Below, in pieces: positions 28,436 to 37,654 of a stretch of 62,847 nt of DNA. A program made the position numbers and the translations under genes. Location of the stretch: assembly GCA_016933335.1 (NCBI GenBank), contig JAFGBD010000002.1, forward strand, positions 1-62,847, written 5' to 3'. Within the stretch, counting starts at the first letter, position 1; every line of letters begins with the position of its first letter. The stretch is from Bacteroidales bacterium. Its GTDB lineage: Bacteria > Bacteroidota > Bacteroidia > Bacteroidales > UBA10428. Below the pieces are notes generated by a model that did not search any database, had not been told where the DNA came from, and worked only from the letters and a program-made list of their open reading frames with translations.

Positions 28436-28921
28436 TCAATGATTATAATAATAAACAAGCAGCAGAACAAGAATAACCAGGAATCCGACTGAAAACATCA
28501 GCTTTTTCTGTACCCTGCTGTTTTTCAGCAGGTCCTTCTTATGATCTACGATTTTATTTACTTTTCGCAATAACGAGTCAGGCGCATATTTACTCTTTAT
28601 GAGATACTCTGTAGCACCCGATCTTATGGCCTTAACAGCGATTTCCACATCGGTTTGTGATGTTAAAAAAATAACATTGGTTTCAGGACACCTTTTTTTA
28701 ATGGTTTTAAGAAAATTCAGACCTGAATTGGAAGGATCAGCATATTGATACTCAGATATCATAATATCTGGCTGAAGGTCGAGGTAATCCATGCATTCTC
28801 CGGGATCAGTAAATATAAGAATTTCTTTATAATCAGCAACTTCCAGATATTGCTGAATCAATTTACCATATATCGGGTTGCTGTCAATGATGAAAATTGT
28901 CGGGTTGTAAGCACTTTTCAA
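28436..28921 (-). CDS. membrane-tethered receiver-like domain with Glu at the phosphoacceptor site
   Basis: A 161-residue protein: a receiver fold (about 8-128) and one C-terminal transmembrane helix (about 141-158, LMFSVGFLVILVLLLVYYY). It keeps strand beta-1 TIFIIDSN, with only one acidic residue (D13) where two are usual, the switch Thr/Ser in VIFLTSQ and the Lys in EYLIKSKYAP, but the strand-3 aspartate is replaced: PDIMISEYQY puts E57 where the phosphorylated Asp belongs. Glu there often mimics the phosphorylated state. No DNA-binding or enzymatic output is present. It may be a constitutively active or phosphorylation-independent docking protein at the inner membrane (inference). Expressed from a promoter element 20 nt upstream. 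Confidence 0.85.
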   Translation of the reverse strand: MKSAYNPTIFIIDSNPIYGKLIQQYLEVADYKEILIFTDPGECMDYLDLQPDIMISEYQYADPSNSGLNFLKTIKKRCPETNVIFLTSQTDVEIAVKAIRSGATEYLIKSKYAPDSLLRKVNKIVDHKKDLLKNSRVQKKLMFSVGFLVILVLLLVYYYNH

Positions 28922-28940
28922 ATCGGGCGGTTTTTTTCAA

Positions 28941-28948
28941 CAAATTTA
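28941..28948 (-). promoter_or_regulatory. TAnnTTTG promoter element for the receiver-like gene
   Basis: The minus strand reads TAAATTTG, 19 nt upstream of the start at 28921. It lies within a six-base inverted repeat (GCGGTT/AACCGC, 28927-28960) that could be an operator or mRNA hairpin. No TTTG at -33 is visible. Confidence 0.35.
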
Positions 28949-29133
28949 AAAATTAACCGCTTTATGATACCCTGCCCTGCTGGTCTATTTGATTAATTGC
29001 ACAAATGCCTTTACGAACGTCAGGATTTCATCAATAACCGTCTCCATCCGGTTGTTTTGTCCGTTTATTATCGCAATATGGGAATTCTAACCAGATATCA
29101 TGAAACACAGATGCAGCCTGATACCAGTAAATA

Positions 29134-31359
29134 TCACCTGATTTCACGATGTTCACTGGCATTCACAAACAGAATATCCCCAATTTTGTCGTAACCGGTG
29201 AATAATTCCTGATTATGTTTGATCTGTTCTTCAACAAAACCAATAACGGTAAGGCCCGCCTCTGTGGATCTGGAATTGATGAGTGTTTTGGTACTGATGT
29301 TTTCGTCCTCCCTTATTATTTCAATATTCTTGGGTGATATCTGCAAACGGCCTGTCCTGATCAAATCAATCAGGTGATTCTTTGTATGTTCGAAATCATC
29401 ATCCTTGCATAGTTCAAAAATCCTGATCTTTCCTTTTCTCCAGTCCGGATGACCAAGAATGATATAACTGAGCATGATCATCAGGTTTGCATTTTCAATA
29501 TCGTAACTTTTTATCCAAACATGAATACCCTTCTTAAAATTAACCTGTCTTCTGGATGATCCTAAAACGCAGACATCCAGATTTCCGGCTTTGACAAGAG
29601 GAATGTTTTCAAAAATCTGTTTCAGGTTAACAGGCTTTTCCTTATCAAATTCAAATATCATCATATTGTTTTCCATACCTGAAATACCGGGCAGCTGAAT
29701 AATCTGAGCAATGGCAGAGGTATAGGAGGGAGAAACCAGGGTGTCCATATATACTTTGCTTTTCTCCTCGTCAAGATCAAGAAGTTTATTTAACACCTCC
29801 TTTGATTTATTGTAGGTGGATTTGGAATAATAATCAAATATCAGATGTATATATGTACCGAAACCATGTTTTTTCGAAATCCAGTCAAGCAGCTTCATCG
29901 CCTTATCCCGCTCAAATGATGCATCTGATATGCATACTGCGGAAGGCCTCCATTTATTCTCAGTGGTGGCTCTCTTGGATTTCTGCAAAAACACCTGTAT
30001 CTGCCTGCTCAGCTGGAAAATGGCACCCTGAAAAATATCCTCCATACCTCCTCTTTCTTTATGCAGGCTTGATATGACCAGGTATAAAACCACCATGATT
30101 GAAATGGCTGCAATGGCATAGGGCGTGCTGATCTTAAACATCATCCAGACACATATCAGAAAACCAATCAGTGAAATGTACCACCGTGATCTGAAAACCG
30201 GTCTGTAAGAAGGATCAGCCCCGAAATGATAGAGAAAGGAAATGAGACAGATGGATCCGTAGGTGACCATAAAAAACATCGAAATAATCTGTGCCACAGC
30301 ATTCACATCGCCTAATGCGACAAAAACAAGGGCTATCATGGAGGTTACAAGCGTAGCGTTAAATGGCTCCGCAGTTTCACCGCGGCCTCTGGCTAAAACC
30401 CGGTTGAGTTTTCCTGCAGGCAATGAATAGTCAGTACCAAGTGCCTGTAATGTTCGTGGCGCCACCAGAATTGAGCCTATTGCCGATGAAAGGGTTGATG
30501 CTGCAAGCCCCAGTGGTATGATAACCGGACCAAGCACTGCTATCTTGCTCATTATCAACTGGTCATTTAACAGATCCTCAGGACTTGCAGATACGGTCAG
30601 TTTATATGCAATAAATACATATATGATCATTCCTGTAATGGTGGCTGTAACTGTTCCGAACGGAATGGATCTGCCCGGATTTTTTAAATCCCCTGAAAGC
30701 CCAACACCTGCGGTCATTCCTGTAAATGCAGGGAAACATATGGCAAATACGGTAAAAAAGGATATATTCAGCATATCAGACCTTGAATGGTAGAAACTCA
30801 CTTCATTGGCATCGGCATAGCCTGTTTTGCCGATAAAAAAAAGGAACAATGAAATAAAAAGAATCGTAACAACAATATAAAGTGTTTTAACCCCAAGACT
30901 GGCTCCCTTCCTTAAAATTAGATAAGCAAGAGCAATGGTCGCAGGAATACTGATAACCTGGCGTGGCAGCTCTATATCAAACCTGTTCCTGATAAAATCA
31001 AACAATGGTGTAAATGCCTCGGTAAAAGCAATGATATAAAATGCAACGCTGATGGCCTGTGAGAGATATAAAGATATTCCAATGGTTGCCCCGATATTCA
31101 AACCAAATGATCTGGATATGATGAAATATTCTCCCCCTCCCTCTACTTTCTGGTTTGTGGCTATCTCAGAAAGTGCCAGTGATGTCGGGATGGTAACAAG
31201 ATGTCCTAAAGCAATCAATCCCAGAACTCCGGTGAATCCCAGGACGCCGACCGCAAAACCAAAACGCAGAAACAGAATGGCCCCCAGAATCGTGGATATG
31301 GCCGTAAAAAAAACGGGTGCGGTACGAAATGATTTAACCTTGTTCTGAACCTGATCCAT
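29134..31359 (-). CDS. cation-chloride cotransporter-like (SLC12/APC superfamily) transporter
   Basis: A 741-residue inner-membrane protein. The N-terminal ~430 residues contain about 12 hydrophobic helices of the amino acid-polyamine-organocation fold. The opening TAPVFFTAISTILGAILFLRFGFAVG with the discontinuous helix-1 glycine, GGGEYFIISRSFGLNIGATIG, and FPAFTGMTAGVGLSGDLKNPGRSIPFG are characteristic of Na-K-Cl/K-Cl cotransporters. A cytoplasmic C-terminal domain of ~300 residues follows, as in SLC12 homologues. Transported ions cannot be fixed from sequence; import or export of chloride with sodium or potassium is the family role. Monocistronic, in a 232-nt divergent gap from the ankyrin gene. 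Together with the Na/Pi transporter and the sodium-type ATPase, it fits a sodium-based ion economy (inference). Confidence 0.88.
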   Translation of the reverse strand: MDQVQNKVKSFRTAPVFFTAISTILGAILFLRFGFAVGVLGFTGVLGLIALGHLVTIPTSLALSEIATNQKVEGGGEYFIISRSFGLNIGATIGISLYLSQAISVAFYIIAFTEAFTPLFDFIRNRFDIELPRQVISIPATIALAYLILRKGASLGVKTLYIVVTILFISLFLFFIGKTGYADANEVSFYHSRSDMLNISFFTVFAICFPAFTGMTAGVGLSGDLKNPGRSIPFGTVTATITGMIIYVFIAYKLTVSASPEDLLNDQLIMSKIAVLGPVIIPLGLAASTLSSAIGSILVAPRTLQALGTDYSLPAGKLNRVLARGRGETAEPFNATLVTSMIALVFVALGDVNAVAQIISMFFMVTYGSICLISFLYHFGADPSYRPVFRSRWYISLIGFLICVWMMFKISTPYAIAAISIMVVLYLVISSLHKERGGMEDIFQGAIFQLSRQIQVFLQKSKRATTENKWRPSAVCISDASFERDKAMKLLDWISKKHGFGTYIHLIFDYYSKSTYNKSKEVLNKLLDLDEEKSKVYMDTLVSPSYTSAIAQIIQLPGISGMENNMMIFEFDKEKPVNLKQIFENIPLVKAGNLDVCVLGSSRRQVNFKKGIHVWIKSYDIENANLMIMLSYIILGHPDWRKGKIRIFELCKDDDFEHTKNHLIDLIRTGRLQISPKNIEIIREDENISTKTLINSRSTEAGLTVIGFVEEQIKHNQELFTGYDKIGDILFVNASEHREIR

Positions 31360-31562
31360 AGCAATTGTATTATTTAATCATTTCTTCTCTTTTACCAATC
31401 AGTCCATATCAAAACTTCACTGACTCTCTGATGATTGTTTTCTGTTTAAGAACTCCTTTCTCTGATGCGATCATGCGAGAACAAAAATAATCAAATTGTC
31501 GGGTTTCCTTAAGAGAAATTAATGATACATGCAATAACAATTCATATAAGAACAGAATTTTT

Positions 31563-31570
31563 TATATTTG
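31563..31570 (+). promoter_or_regulatory. TAnnTTTG promoter element for the ankyrin gene
   Basis: TATATTTG ends 21 nt before the ATG at 31592, a typical leader length. I do not see a matching TTTG 19 nt further upstream. Confidence 0.4.
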
Positions 31571-31591
31571 AGTTTTGTTAATAAGAGCTGA

Positions 31592-32995
31592 ATGCAAAAC
31601 AAAATTGTAATTCTCTGTACTCTTCTGTCCATATTTTTCTTAGCATATGGACAGGAGCCGGAAAAAGATACAACAGGTTATATTTCGGGCGATCTGGATT
31701 ATAATCTGATCTATTCATCGTACAAGGGCAATAAGGATGAAGTTATCAGACTGCTTAAAGTGGGTGCAGATGTTAACGGTTCACTTGGTAATGATGTGAC
31801 ACCTTTGATGTATGCAACACAGGAAGGATACTTCGATATTGTTGAAATACTTGTTCTGAGTGGTGCGGAAATTAATAAAGTCCCGGATAACGGAATCACT
31901 CCCCTGATAAGCGCAGTAATTATCGACAGCCTTGAGATTGCGGAATTCCTGATAAGGAACGGGGCAGATGTTAACCTCGCCGGCCATCATAAAGCCACAC
32001 CACTGATGCAGGCCATAGCAAACGGAAATTATCTGATGACCGATATGCTTCTGTACTATGGCGCAGATATAACAAAAAAAGACATTCATGGAACAGATGC
32101 ATTGATGCTGGCCTCATTTCTAGGGCTGACAGATATTGCCAGCCTGTTAATTGATTACGGTGCCGATGTAAATTCCACAGATATTAAACAGCGCACACCT
32201 CTGCATCTTGCAGTACAAAATGGTTTTATAGAAGTGGTCGAACTGCTGATTGAAAAAAATGCGGAAACAGAAAGAACTGATATTGCAGGATATACGCCAC
32301 TTGGGATTGCAGTCATGTATAATGATCTTGAGATGACAAGGTTCCTTGTATCAAAAGGAGCAAAGGCAAACCATAAAATCTCGTTTTCAAAAAATGCATT
32401 AACAATAGCCAGGGAAAACAAAAACGATTCTATTGTTGATTTTCTTCGTAATAATAATACCAGGCGGATTCCCTGGCCGGGTTTCAATCAGTTTATTACA
32501 GGTCCTGATTTGAACTGGAATTCAGACGATCTGCTGACAGGCATTCATTTCGGGATTTCTGACTGGAAATACCTGATTGACATTTTTGCGGAATATAAAT
32601 TCCGGCCATCTGCGATTCCAGTTCTGGTTAAAGAAAGTGATAATGTCTCTTATCAGTTCAGGGAGAGAAGAGGGGCATATGCTGTTGGTGCAGATAAAAA
32701 ATTCCTGGTTATCAGTGCACGCAATGGCATTAAATATGGTTTTATGCTGGGATGCAAAGAGACTGTAACCTTCGGGAGTTATCGCGGATCGTCCAGCACG
32801 CCTGTCACCCGGTGGCTTACCGTACCTCGGGCAGGAATATACATGAATTACAGATTCCTGAATGCCAAATTATACTATGAATACCTGAAACTGGATCTCT
32901 ATCGGATAAACAATGCCAGGTTTAATTTTTCAATTTATTTTAACATTAACCGGAAAAAGAATACATATGCACCCAAATATATCAACTGGCTCTAG
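31592..32995 (+). CDS. exported ankyrin-repeat protein with barrel-like C-terminal domain
   Basis: A 467-residue protein. Signal peptide ~1-20 (FFLAYGQ). Residues ~35-285 contain seven to eight ankyrin repeats with the standard text (DVTPLMYATQEGYFDIVEIL, RTPLHLAVQNGFIEVVELLI, GADVNSTD). The last ~170 residues are different: alternating aromatic/polar stretches such as TGIHFGISDWKYLIDIFAEY, GIKYGFMLG, GIYMNYRFLNAKLYYEYLKL and NFSIYFNI look like antiparallel beta-strands of a small outer-membrane barrel. A periplasmic ankyrin scaffold attached to such a barrel is an unusual arrangement. The 3' end overlaps the start of the next lipoprotein gene by 29 nt, implying translational coupling. Confidence 0.85.
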   Translation: MQNKIVILCTLLSIFFLAYGQEPEKDTTGYISGDLDYNLIYSSYKGNKDEVIRLLKVGADVNGSLGNDVTPLMYATQEGYFDIVEILVLSGAEINKVPDNGITPLISAVIIDSLEIAEFLIRNGADVNLAGHHKATPLMQAIANGNYLMTDMLLYYGADITKKDIHGTDALMLASFLGLTDIASLLIDYGADVNSTDIKQRTPLHLAVQNGFIEVVELLIEKNAETERTDIAGYTPLGIAVMYNDLEMTRFLVSKGAKANHKISFSKNALTIARENKNDSIVDFLRNNNTRRIPWPGFNQFITGPDLNWNSDDLLTGIHFGISDWKYLIDIFAEYKFRPSAIPVLVKESDNVSYQFRERRGAYAVGADKKFLVISARNGIKYGFMLGCKETVTFGSYRGSSSTPVTRWLTVPRAGIYMNYRFLNAKLYYEYLKLDLYRINNARFNFSIYFNINRKKNTYAPKYINWL

Positions 32996-33425
32996 AATTG
33001 CCTTATTATTTAGTATGCTGGTCTTGCTGGTTTCAGGATTTATCATGTGTCTCTCAGGCTGCCAGGAGAAAATATTCACGGGAAGTGTCGATTGCAGCGA
33101 GTGTTATACAGATAAGCCTGACAGTGCCATTCTGTATATTGATGTAACGATAAATGACAAGTATCAGAAAGTTCCCCTGGTTCTGTTCAGAGAGGATTTC
33201 GAGAAAAACCTGGTGGACTATGTCGACACGACAGATATGGGAGAATATTGGATCTGGGTAGCCGCAGACCAGCAGTATTCAGTAAAAGTTGAATATGCAT
33301 ACAACTCCGATACCATCTATGTTATCGATGCAACCAAAGTAAAAATCAAAAGGGTCAGCGATGAATGTGATGAAGTCTGCTGGGTGGTTGTCAATGACAG
33401 AATAAATGCGAGACTAAAATATTAG
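32967..33425 (+). CDS. small lipoprotein of unknown function
   Basis: A 152-residue protein starting at ATG 32967, inside the end of the ankyrin gene. A hydrophobic signal is followed by lipobox LSGC with Cys32 as the lipidated residue (TGSRIALLFSMLVLLVSG upstream). The mature part contains CSEC and CDEVC motifs, four Cys that could form disulfides or bind metal, and beta-rich text (ILYIDVTINDKYQKVPLVLF, QYSVKVEYAYNSDTIYVIDA). The frame is also open upstream to 32913, but without a signal in the right place. I do not recognise the family. Overlap with the ankyrin gene suggests the two act together at the outer membrane (inference). Confidence 0.75.
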   Translation: MHPNISTGSRIALLFSMLVLLVSGFIMCLSGCQEKIFTGSVDCSECYTDKPDSAILYIDVTINDKYQKVPLVLFREDFEKNLVDYVDTTDMGEYWIWVAADQQYSVKVEYAYNSDTIYVIDATKVKIKRVSDECDEVCWVVVNDRINARLKY

Positions 33426-33492
33426 ATACAGGAACTGCACCATCATTAAAGATTGAAAAAATCAGGTTTCCCGCAGGATGTACCGGCTTACT

Positions 33493-33888
33493 TTATTGCA
33501 AAAGCTTTATGTTTATAGCCGAATTACCTACTTTATTATCTTTAAACCTGATCAGAATGTCATAAAAACCTGTTTTATTGCACACAAAATTCAGGTTATC
33601 GTAATACTTATCATTCAAAAAATTTGTCAGAACCAGCTTGTCAGCTTCCAGAAGTTCCAGTACAGCCTTACCGGCATAATTATCAATATGATTGATGATC
33701 TTAAAAAGATAAGACTCCCCTTTACTGAATTTCATGGTCATGAAATATTCATTCTCATAATCGATGTCACTGATTCGTTCAAGTTTGAATTCAATTTGTC
33801 GCAGAAAAATCTCCTTTTGGGCAGCAGCAAAAAACAAACTGCCATAAAGTATAGTTAATAATAATAACCATCTTTTTATTGACAGCAT
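33493..33888 (-). CDS. small secreted protein of unknown function
   Basis: 131 residues: signal peptide about 1-23 (WLLLLTILYGSLFFAAAQ) and a ~108-residue beta-rich domain (YENEYFMTMKFSKGESYLF, AGKAVLELLEADKLVL, GFYDILIRF). The protein resembles nothing I can name. The opposite strand is open over the same region, but this strand has the signal peptide and sits in line with the next gene, 61 nt upstream on the same strand, so it is preferred. Confidence 0.7.
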   Translation of the reverse strand: MLSIKRWLLLLTILYGSLFFAAAQKEIFLRQIEFKLERISDIDYENEYFMTMKFSKGESYLFKIINHIDNYAGKAVLELLEADKLVLTNFLNDKYYDNLNFVCNKTGFYDILIRFKDNKVGNSAINIKLLQ

Positions 33889-33949
33889 AATCTGTTTGTT
33901 TTAATTAGCCATGTTTAATTAATCGATCGTACATTATAATTTAAGATAA

Positions 33950-34732
33950 TCAGTCTGAAGAAGGTTTCACAGACAGCCAGTCGAAATCAGTATCCAGTAA
34001 GATTAACTTTGACTGCTCTGATATACGTTTTAATGGTGACTTTGAAAGCAAGACTATGGTCTTTTCAATTTCAGACTTATAGCTTTCCCTGTTTAAACCT
34101 GTGCATTTTGTTTTGCCATTTCTGATATAGAAAAGAGCCTTGGCCTGTCTTTTTTCATCTTCGCTTTTAAGGGCTTCAATCAATGCTTCCAGCCTGGTCC
34201 ATTCTCCATCCCGGGCTTCCCACCATTTTTCGGCTTCACTGGTGCTCAGGTCACGGATCATGTTCCTTTTCTCCATCTCAGAAGCATCATCAATCAATTT
34301 CCTGTTCCTGCTGTTGTTATAGAATTTCGGAAAATTAAATCTTATGTAATCAGTAAGGTAATCCGACTGAATATGCACCCCGGTAAATCCAAAATTCTGG
34401 AAAGTAAGTTCTTCCAGTAACCATCCTGCCCTGACGTCAATTCTGTCAATATCGTAATCAATGATCTGACCATGCCCGAAAAATCTCTCAGCCCCGGGAT
34501 AGATCAGATCACCTGTATGGGTAAGCTTCTTGATTGTTTTGTCCTGCAGCATGGAAACAAGACCAGGGATACTTTCACCCTCCATGTTTTCCAGTTTTTC
34601 CTTGGCCTGGGAAACCACATACCAGTTATCTGACAGCAAATCATTTAACAGCCCGGTTATTTCCTTATCCTGGCCGTAAGCAGAATACATCATAAACGCC
34701 ACAAGAATCATCATTACACTTGTTCTTTTCAT
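33950..34732 (-). CDS. secreted helical protein, possibly HEAT-like, unknown function
   Basis: 260 residues. The first ~20 are a signal peptide (MMILVAFMMYSAYGQ). The segment about 24-65 (LLNDLLSDNWYVVSQAKEKL, SIPGLVSMLQDKT) reads like one HEAT repeat, and about 185-215 (LEALIEALKSEDEKRQAKAL) like another; the middle has WWEARDGEWTRL. No catalytic motif is visible. It is upstream of the 131-residue secreted protein on the same strand, so the pair may be co-expressed. I do not recognise the family. Confidence 0.75.
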   Translation of the reverse strand: MKRTSVMMILVAFMMYSAYGQDKEITGLLNDLLSDNWYVVSQAKEKLENMEGESIPGLVSMLQDKTIKKLTHTGDLIYPGAERFFGHGQIIDYDIDRIDVRAGWLLEELTFQNFGFTGVHIQSDYLTDYIRFNFPKFYNNSRNRKLIDDASEMEKRNMIRDLSTSEAEKWWEARDGEWTRLEALIEALKSEDEKRQAKALFYIRNGKTKCTGLNRESYKSEIEKTIVLLSKSPLKRISEQSKLILLDTDFDWLSVKPSSD

Positions 34733-34886
34733 GTTTGTAAATTATTCATTAATAATCAGATACAGTTAATTTACATAAAGTTAACAAAATAATTCAATGA
34801 AACCACGACTAAACTCCTTAAAATTTAAACATTTTCAAAAATAGATGTTAAAATCAGACAACCGGGCAACAGTGATGTAATGATTA

Positions 34887-36605
34887 TCACATTCCCCTTC
34901 CATCGGAAAAAAACAGATCAATCACATTGAAAGTCTGTTTTCCGATATTAATAACGTCTGTGTACGCATCAGAATATATAATTCCTGCAGAAGTCTTGTA
35001 TTTACCTTTATGCAGGCTCTTAAAGTGCTCTTGTTTAAGCGACTTCTCTATGGCAGCTAGCTGCTTGCGACTCTTTTTGAAATCACCGGCAGACAGGTTG
35101 GCTTCTTTTTTTTCAAGACCGCTTTTAAAAGTTTGTAACAATTCATCCACAAAAGAAAGCAGCCTGATAATGTTTTTTTCGATGTCCTTGTTAAATGTTA
35201 TTTTTGAATCACTCTTACGTTGTAATGTATTCGACAGATTATTAATTGAATCTGCCAGACTCTCGATATTGCTGACCAGATTGAGCATTGATGAGATTTT
35301 CTCAGATCCCTCTGTACTGACACTTTCTTCAGAAATTCTGGTCAGATACGAAGCGATCTCCAGCTCCATTCTGTCGGATATATCTTCGCATTTCTTGATT
35401 TTCAGGTAATACTTATTGAACTTGTTATTTGTTTTGGCATCGAACAATTCCCGTGCATAAGCAAACATTTTAATAACCCTTTCCATATATACAATCATCT
35501 CATTTCTGGCTTGCACGAGAGCTATTTCACCGGTTGACAACAGGCCGGTATTGATATATTTCAGGGTAAATTCCTCATCATCCTCATTATACGGAATGAT
35601 ATATTTAACAGACATTTCCAGGAAAGGTACAAATCCAATTACAAGGAGGGTGTTAAGTATATTAAAGACTGTATGGTATAACGACATTGCCAGAAGCATG
35701 GATTCCCGCGATCTTCCAGCTGCCTGTCCAAGGGATATAATCGGCGAATCATAACCAAAAAGCTGTGTCATACTGCCTATTATTCTTAAAAACGGATAAT
35801 AAAAAATCAATATGGAAGCCACCCCGATTACATTGAATATCGTATGCGCGACTGCTGCCCGTTTGGCAGATACGTTTGCCACAAGTGCTGCAAGGTTGGC
35901 AGTAATCGTTGTTCCGATGTTCATACCAAGAATCATTGCAGCTGCCATTTCATAATTGATCCACCCGTTATGACAAAAAACAAGCGTTAAAGCCATCACG
36001 GCACTGGATGATTGAACAACCACGGTTAAAAACGTACCAATGAGAAGGTAGATCAGCACCGACCCAAAGCCGTAACTGGAAAAACCAGTGATATATTCAA
36101 CAAGATGCGGACTGTTTTCAATATTGGGAGCTGAATCTTTAAGTAACTGCAAACCCATGAATATTATCGAAAAACCCACGATCATCTCACCAATTGAATT
36201 TCTTTTTTTAACCTTTGAAAACAAAAACGGAAGGGCAACAGCTATTAACGGAAGTGTAAATAAACTTATCTCAAACTTAAAACCAAATATCAATACAAGC
36301 CATGCAGTAACCGTGGTTCCGATGTTTGCACCCATTATTACGCCTATTGATTCAGTGAGACTCAACAGGCCTGCATTTACAAAGCTCACCAGCATAACAG
36401 TTGTGGCTGATGATGACTGTATTACTGCAGTAACAATGAATCCGGTGAGAATACCCATATATTTGTTAGATGTCATGGTGGACAGGATGCTTCGCATTTT
36501 TGTTCCTGCCACACGCTGGAGCGATTCACTCATCAGCTTCATACCAAAAAGAAATAATCCGAGTGAACCCAGCAGTTTTAATACATCAAACCAGTTATAA
36601 GTCAT
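34887..36605 (-). CDS. Na/Pi-cotransporter family protein with PhoU-like C-terminal domain
   Basis: 572 residues. The N-terminal ~330 residues hold about 8-9 membrane helices with the two inverted QSSSA repeats of the family: AVIQSSSATTVMLVSF near residue 61 and VVQSSSAVMALTLVF in the second half, together with GANIGTTVTAW and GMNIGTTITANLAALV. The C-terminal ~220 residues are a helical PhoU-like domain (YYLKIKKCEDISDRMELEI, MLNLVSNIESLADSINNLS). Homologues use the sodium gradient to move phosphate. It is divergent from the V-ATPase operon, whose K subunit looks sodium-specific. Confidence 0.9.
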   Translation of the reverse strand: MTYNWFDVLKLLGSLGLFLFGMKLMSESLQRVAGTKMRSILSTMTSNKYMGILTGFIVTAVIQSSSATTVMLVSFVNAGLLSLTESIGVIMGANIGTTVTAWLVLIFGFKFEISLFTLPLIAVALPFLFSKVKKRNSIGEMIVGFSIIFMGLQLLKDSAPNIENSPHLVEYITGFSSYGFGSVLIYLLIGTFLTVVVQSSSAVMALTLVFCHNGWINYEMAAAMILGMNIGTTITANLAALVANVSAKRAAVAHTIFNVIGVASILIFYYPFLRIIGSMTQLFGYDSPIISLGQAAGRSRESMLLAMSLYHTVFNILNTLLVIGFVPFLEMSVKYIIPYNEDDEEFTLKYINTGLLSTGEIALVQARNEMIVYMERVIKMFAYARELFDAKTNNKFNKYYLKIKKCEDISDRMELEIASYLTRISEESVSTEGSEKISSMLNLVSNIESLADSINNLSNTLQRKSDSKITFNKDIEKNIIRLLSFVDELLQTFKSGLEKKEANLSAGDFKKSRKQLAAIEKSLKQEHFKSLHKGKYKTSAGIIYSDAYTDVINIGKQTFNVIDLFFSDGRGM

Positions 36606-36915
36606 TTCTTTTATTTTATCTGAATATAAAGTTGATAAAACTAATATTTTTTTAATTATCAGAAAAGGCTGTTTTTCAGGACGTGAACATCAGATAACCG
36701 GATTCATGAATGCAAGAGCCGGGATTCAAGGTTTGAGATACCGGGTTTTTACCTTCTGACCATAATACAATTTCAGATTCATCAAAAGCCGTGAGATCTA
36801 TTAAACAGCGCTTAATGAGTTCTGTCCTTTTTTAAGGTAAAAAAGTAACTTATTTTTGATAAATTTATATGGTAATTATTATAACAAATCATATATGGTA
36901 AAAATAAACTTTTAT

Positions 36916-36923
36916 TATCTTTG
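36916..36923 (+). promoter_or_regulatory. TAnnTTTG promoter element for the V-type ATPase operon
   Basis: TATCTTTG lies 109 nt upstream of the first operon gene (37033). The 427-nt divergent gap 36606-37032 otherwise contains AT-rich sequence, a near-repeat CCGGATTCA/CCGGGATTCA at about 36698-36731, and no gene that I can support. A -33 TTTG is not obvious. Confidence 0.45.
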
Positions 36924-37032
36924 GGCTGCCGTTACAATCAAAATCCCTGCAACTAATTAATATATAACATGTTATATCTATATTTGAAGTAAGTATTTAT
37001 GAAATTTACACTTGGAATAACAACAAGCAGAT

Positions 37033-37653
37033 ATGCAGAAAAAAATACAGGAACTAACTGAGAAAATATACCGTGAGGGTATATCAAAGGGCAATGAGGA
37101 AGCTGAAGAAATTGTATCCAATGCCAGAAAAGAGGCGCAAAATATACTATCTGAGGCAAAAAAACAAGCAGATCAGGTTTTGAAAGATGCTAAAAAAAAA
37201 TCCGAAGAGATCATTTCAAACGGCAAAGCCGAATTGAAGCTAAGTTCAAAGCAATTGTTGAATGCATTGAAACAGCAAATCACCGATCTGATCAACGGAG
37301 AAATTATTCAATCCGCTGTATCAGGTGCTTTTGATGATATTCAATTCATTAAGAAAATCATTGAACTGGCAGTTAATAACTGGAATGCCGGATCAGGCCA
37401 GTCACCGGAAATGACTGTTTTGATACCGGAAAAGGAAGAAAAGACGCTGGTCGGACATTTCAAAAAATCGGTTAAAGATTTACTTGATAAGGGTCTTCAA
37501 ATAAAGGCTGATGCAAATATCAAATCAGGTTTTCAGATCAGCCCCAAAGACGGAGGTTATAAGATCAGTTTCACAGGCGATGATTTTACTAATTTTTTTA
37601 AGCAATATCTCAGGCCAAAGTTAGTTGAACTGTTGTTTGAAGATAAAAGTTAG
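37033..37653 (+). CDS. V-type ATP synthase subunit E
   Basis: Peripheral-stalk subunit that links the membrane part to the catalytic A3B3 head. 206 residues: an N-terminal long helix/coiled coil rich in Ala, Glu and Lys (EAEEIVSNARKEAQNILSEA, KKQADQVLKDAKKKSEEII), then a C-terminal globular domain (FDDIQFIKKIIELAVNNWNA, LQIKADANIKSGFQI) as in bacterial NtpE/AtpE. It heads a seven-gene operon and is separated from the next gene by one nucleotide. No separate subunit G/H gene is present, so E may pair with a protein encoded elsewhere. Confidence 0.88.
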   Translation: MQKKIQELTEKIYREGISKGNEEAEEIVSNARKEAQNILSEAKKQADQVLKDAKKKSEEIISNGKAELKLSSKQLLNALKQQITDLINGEIIQSAVSGAFDDIQFIKKIIELAVNNWNAGSGQSPEMTVLIPEKEEKTLVGHFKKSVKDLLDKGLQIKADANIKSGFQISPKDGGYKISFTGDDFTNFFKQYLRPKLVELLFEDKS

Positions 37654-37654
37654 C

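Noticed and set aside
33478-33858. 126-residue plus-strand frame
   Set aside because: Antisense to the 131-residue secreted protein, which has a good signal peptide and a co-oriented neighbour; this frame has no motif.
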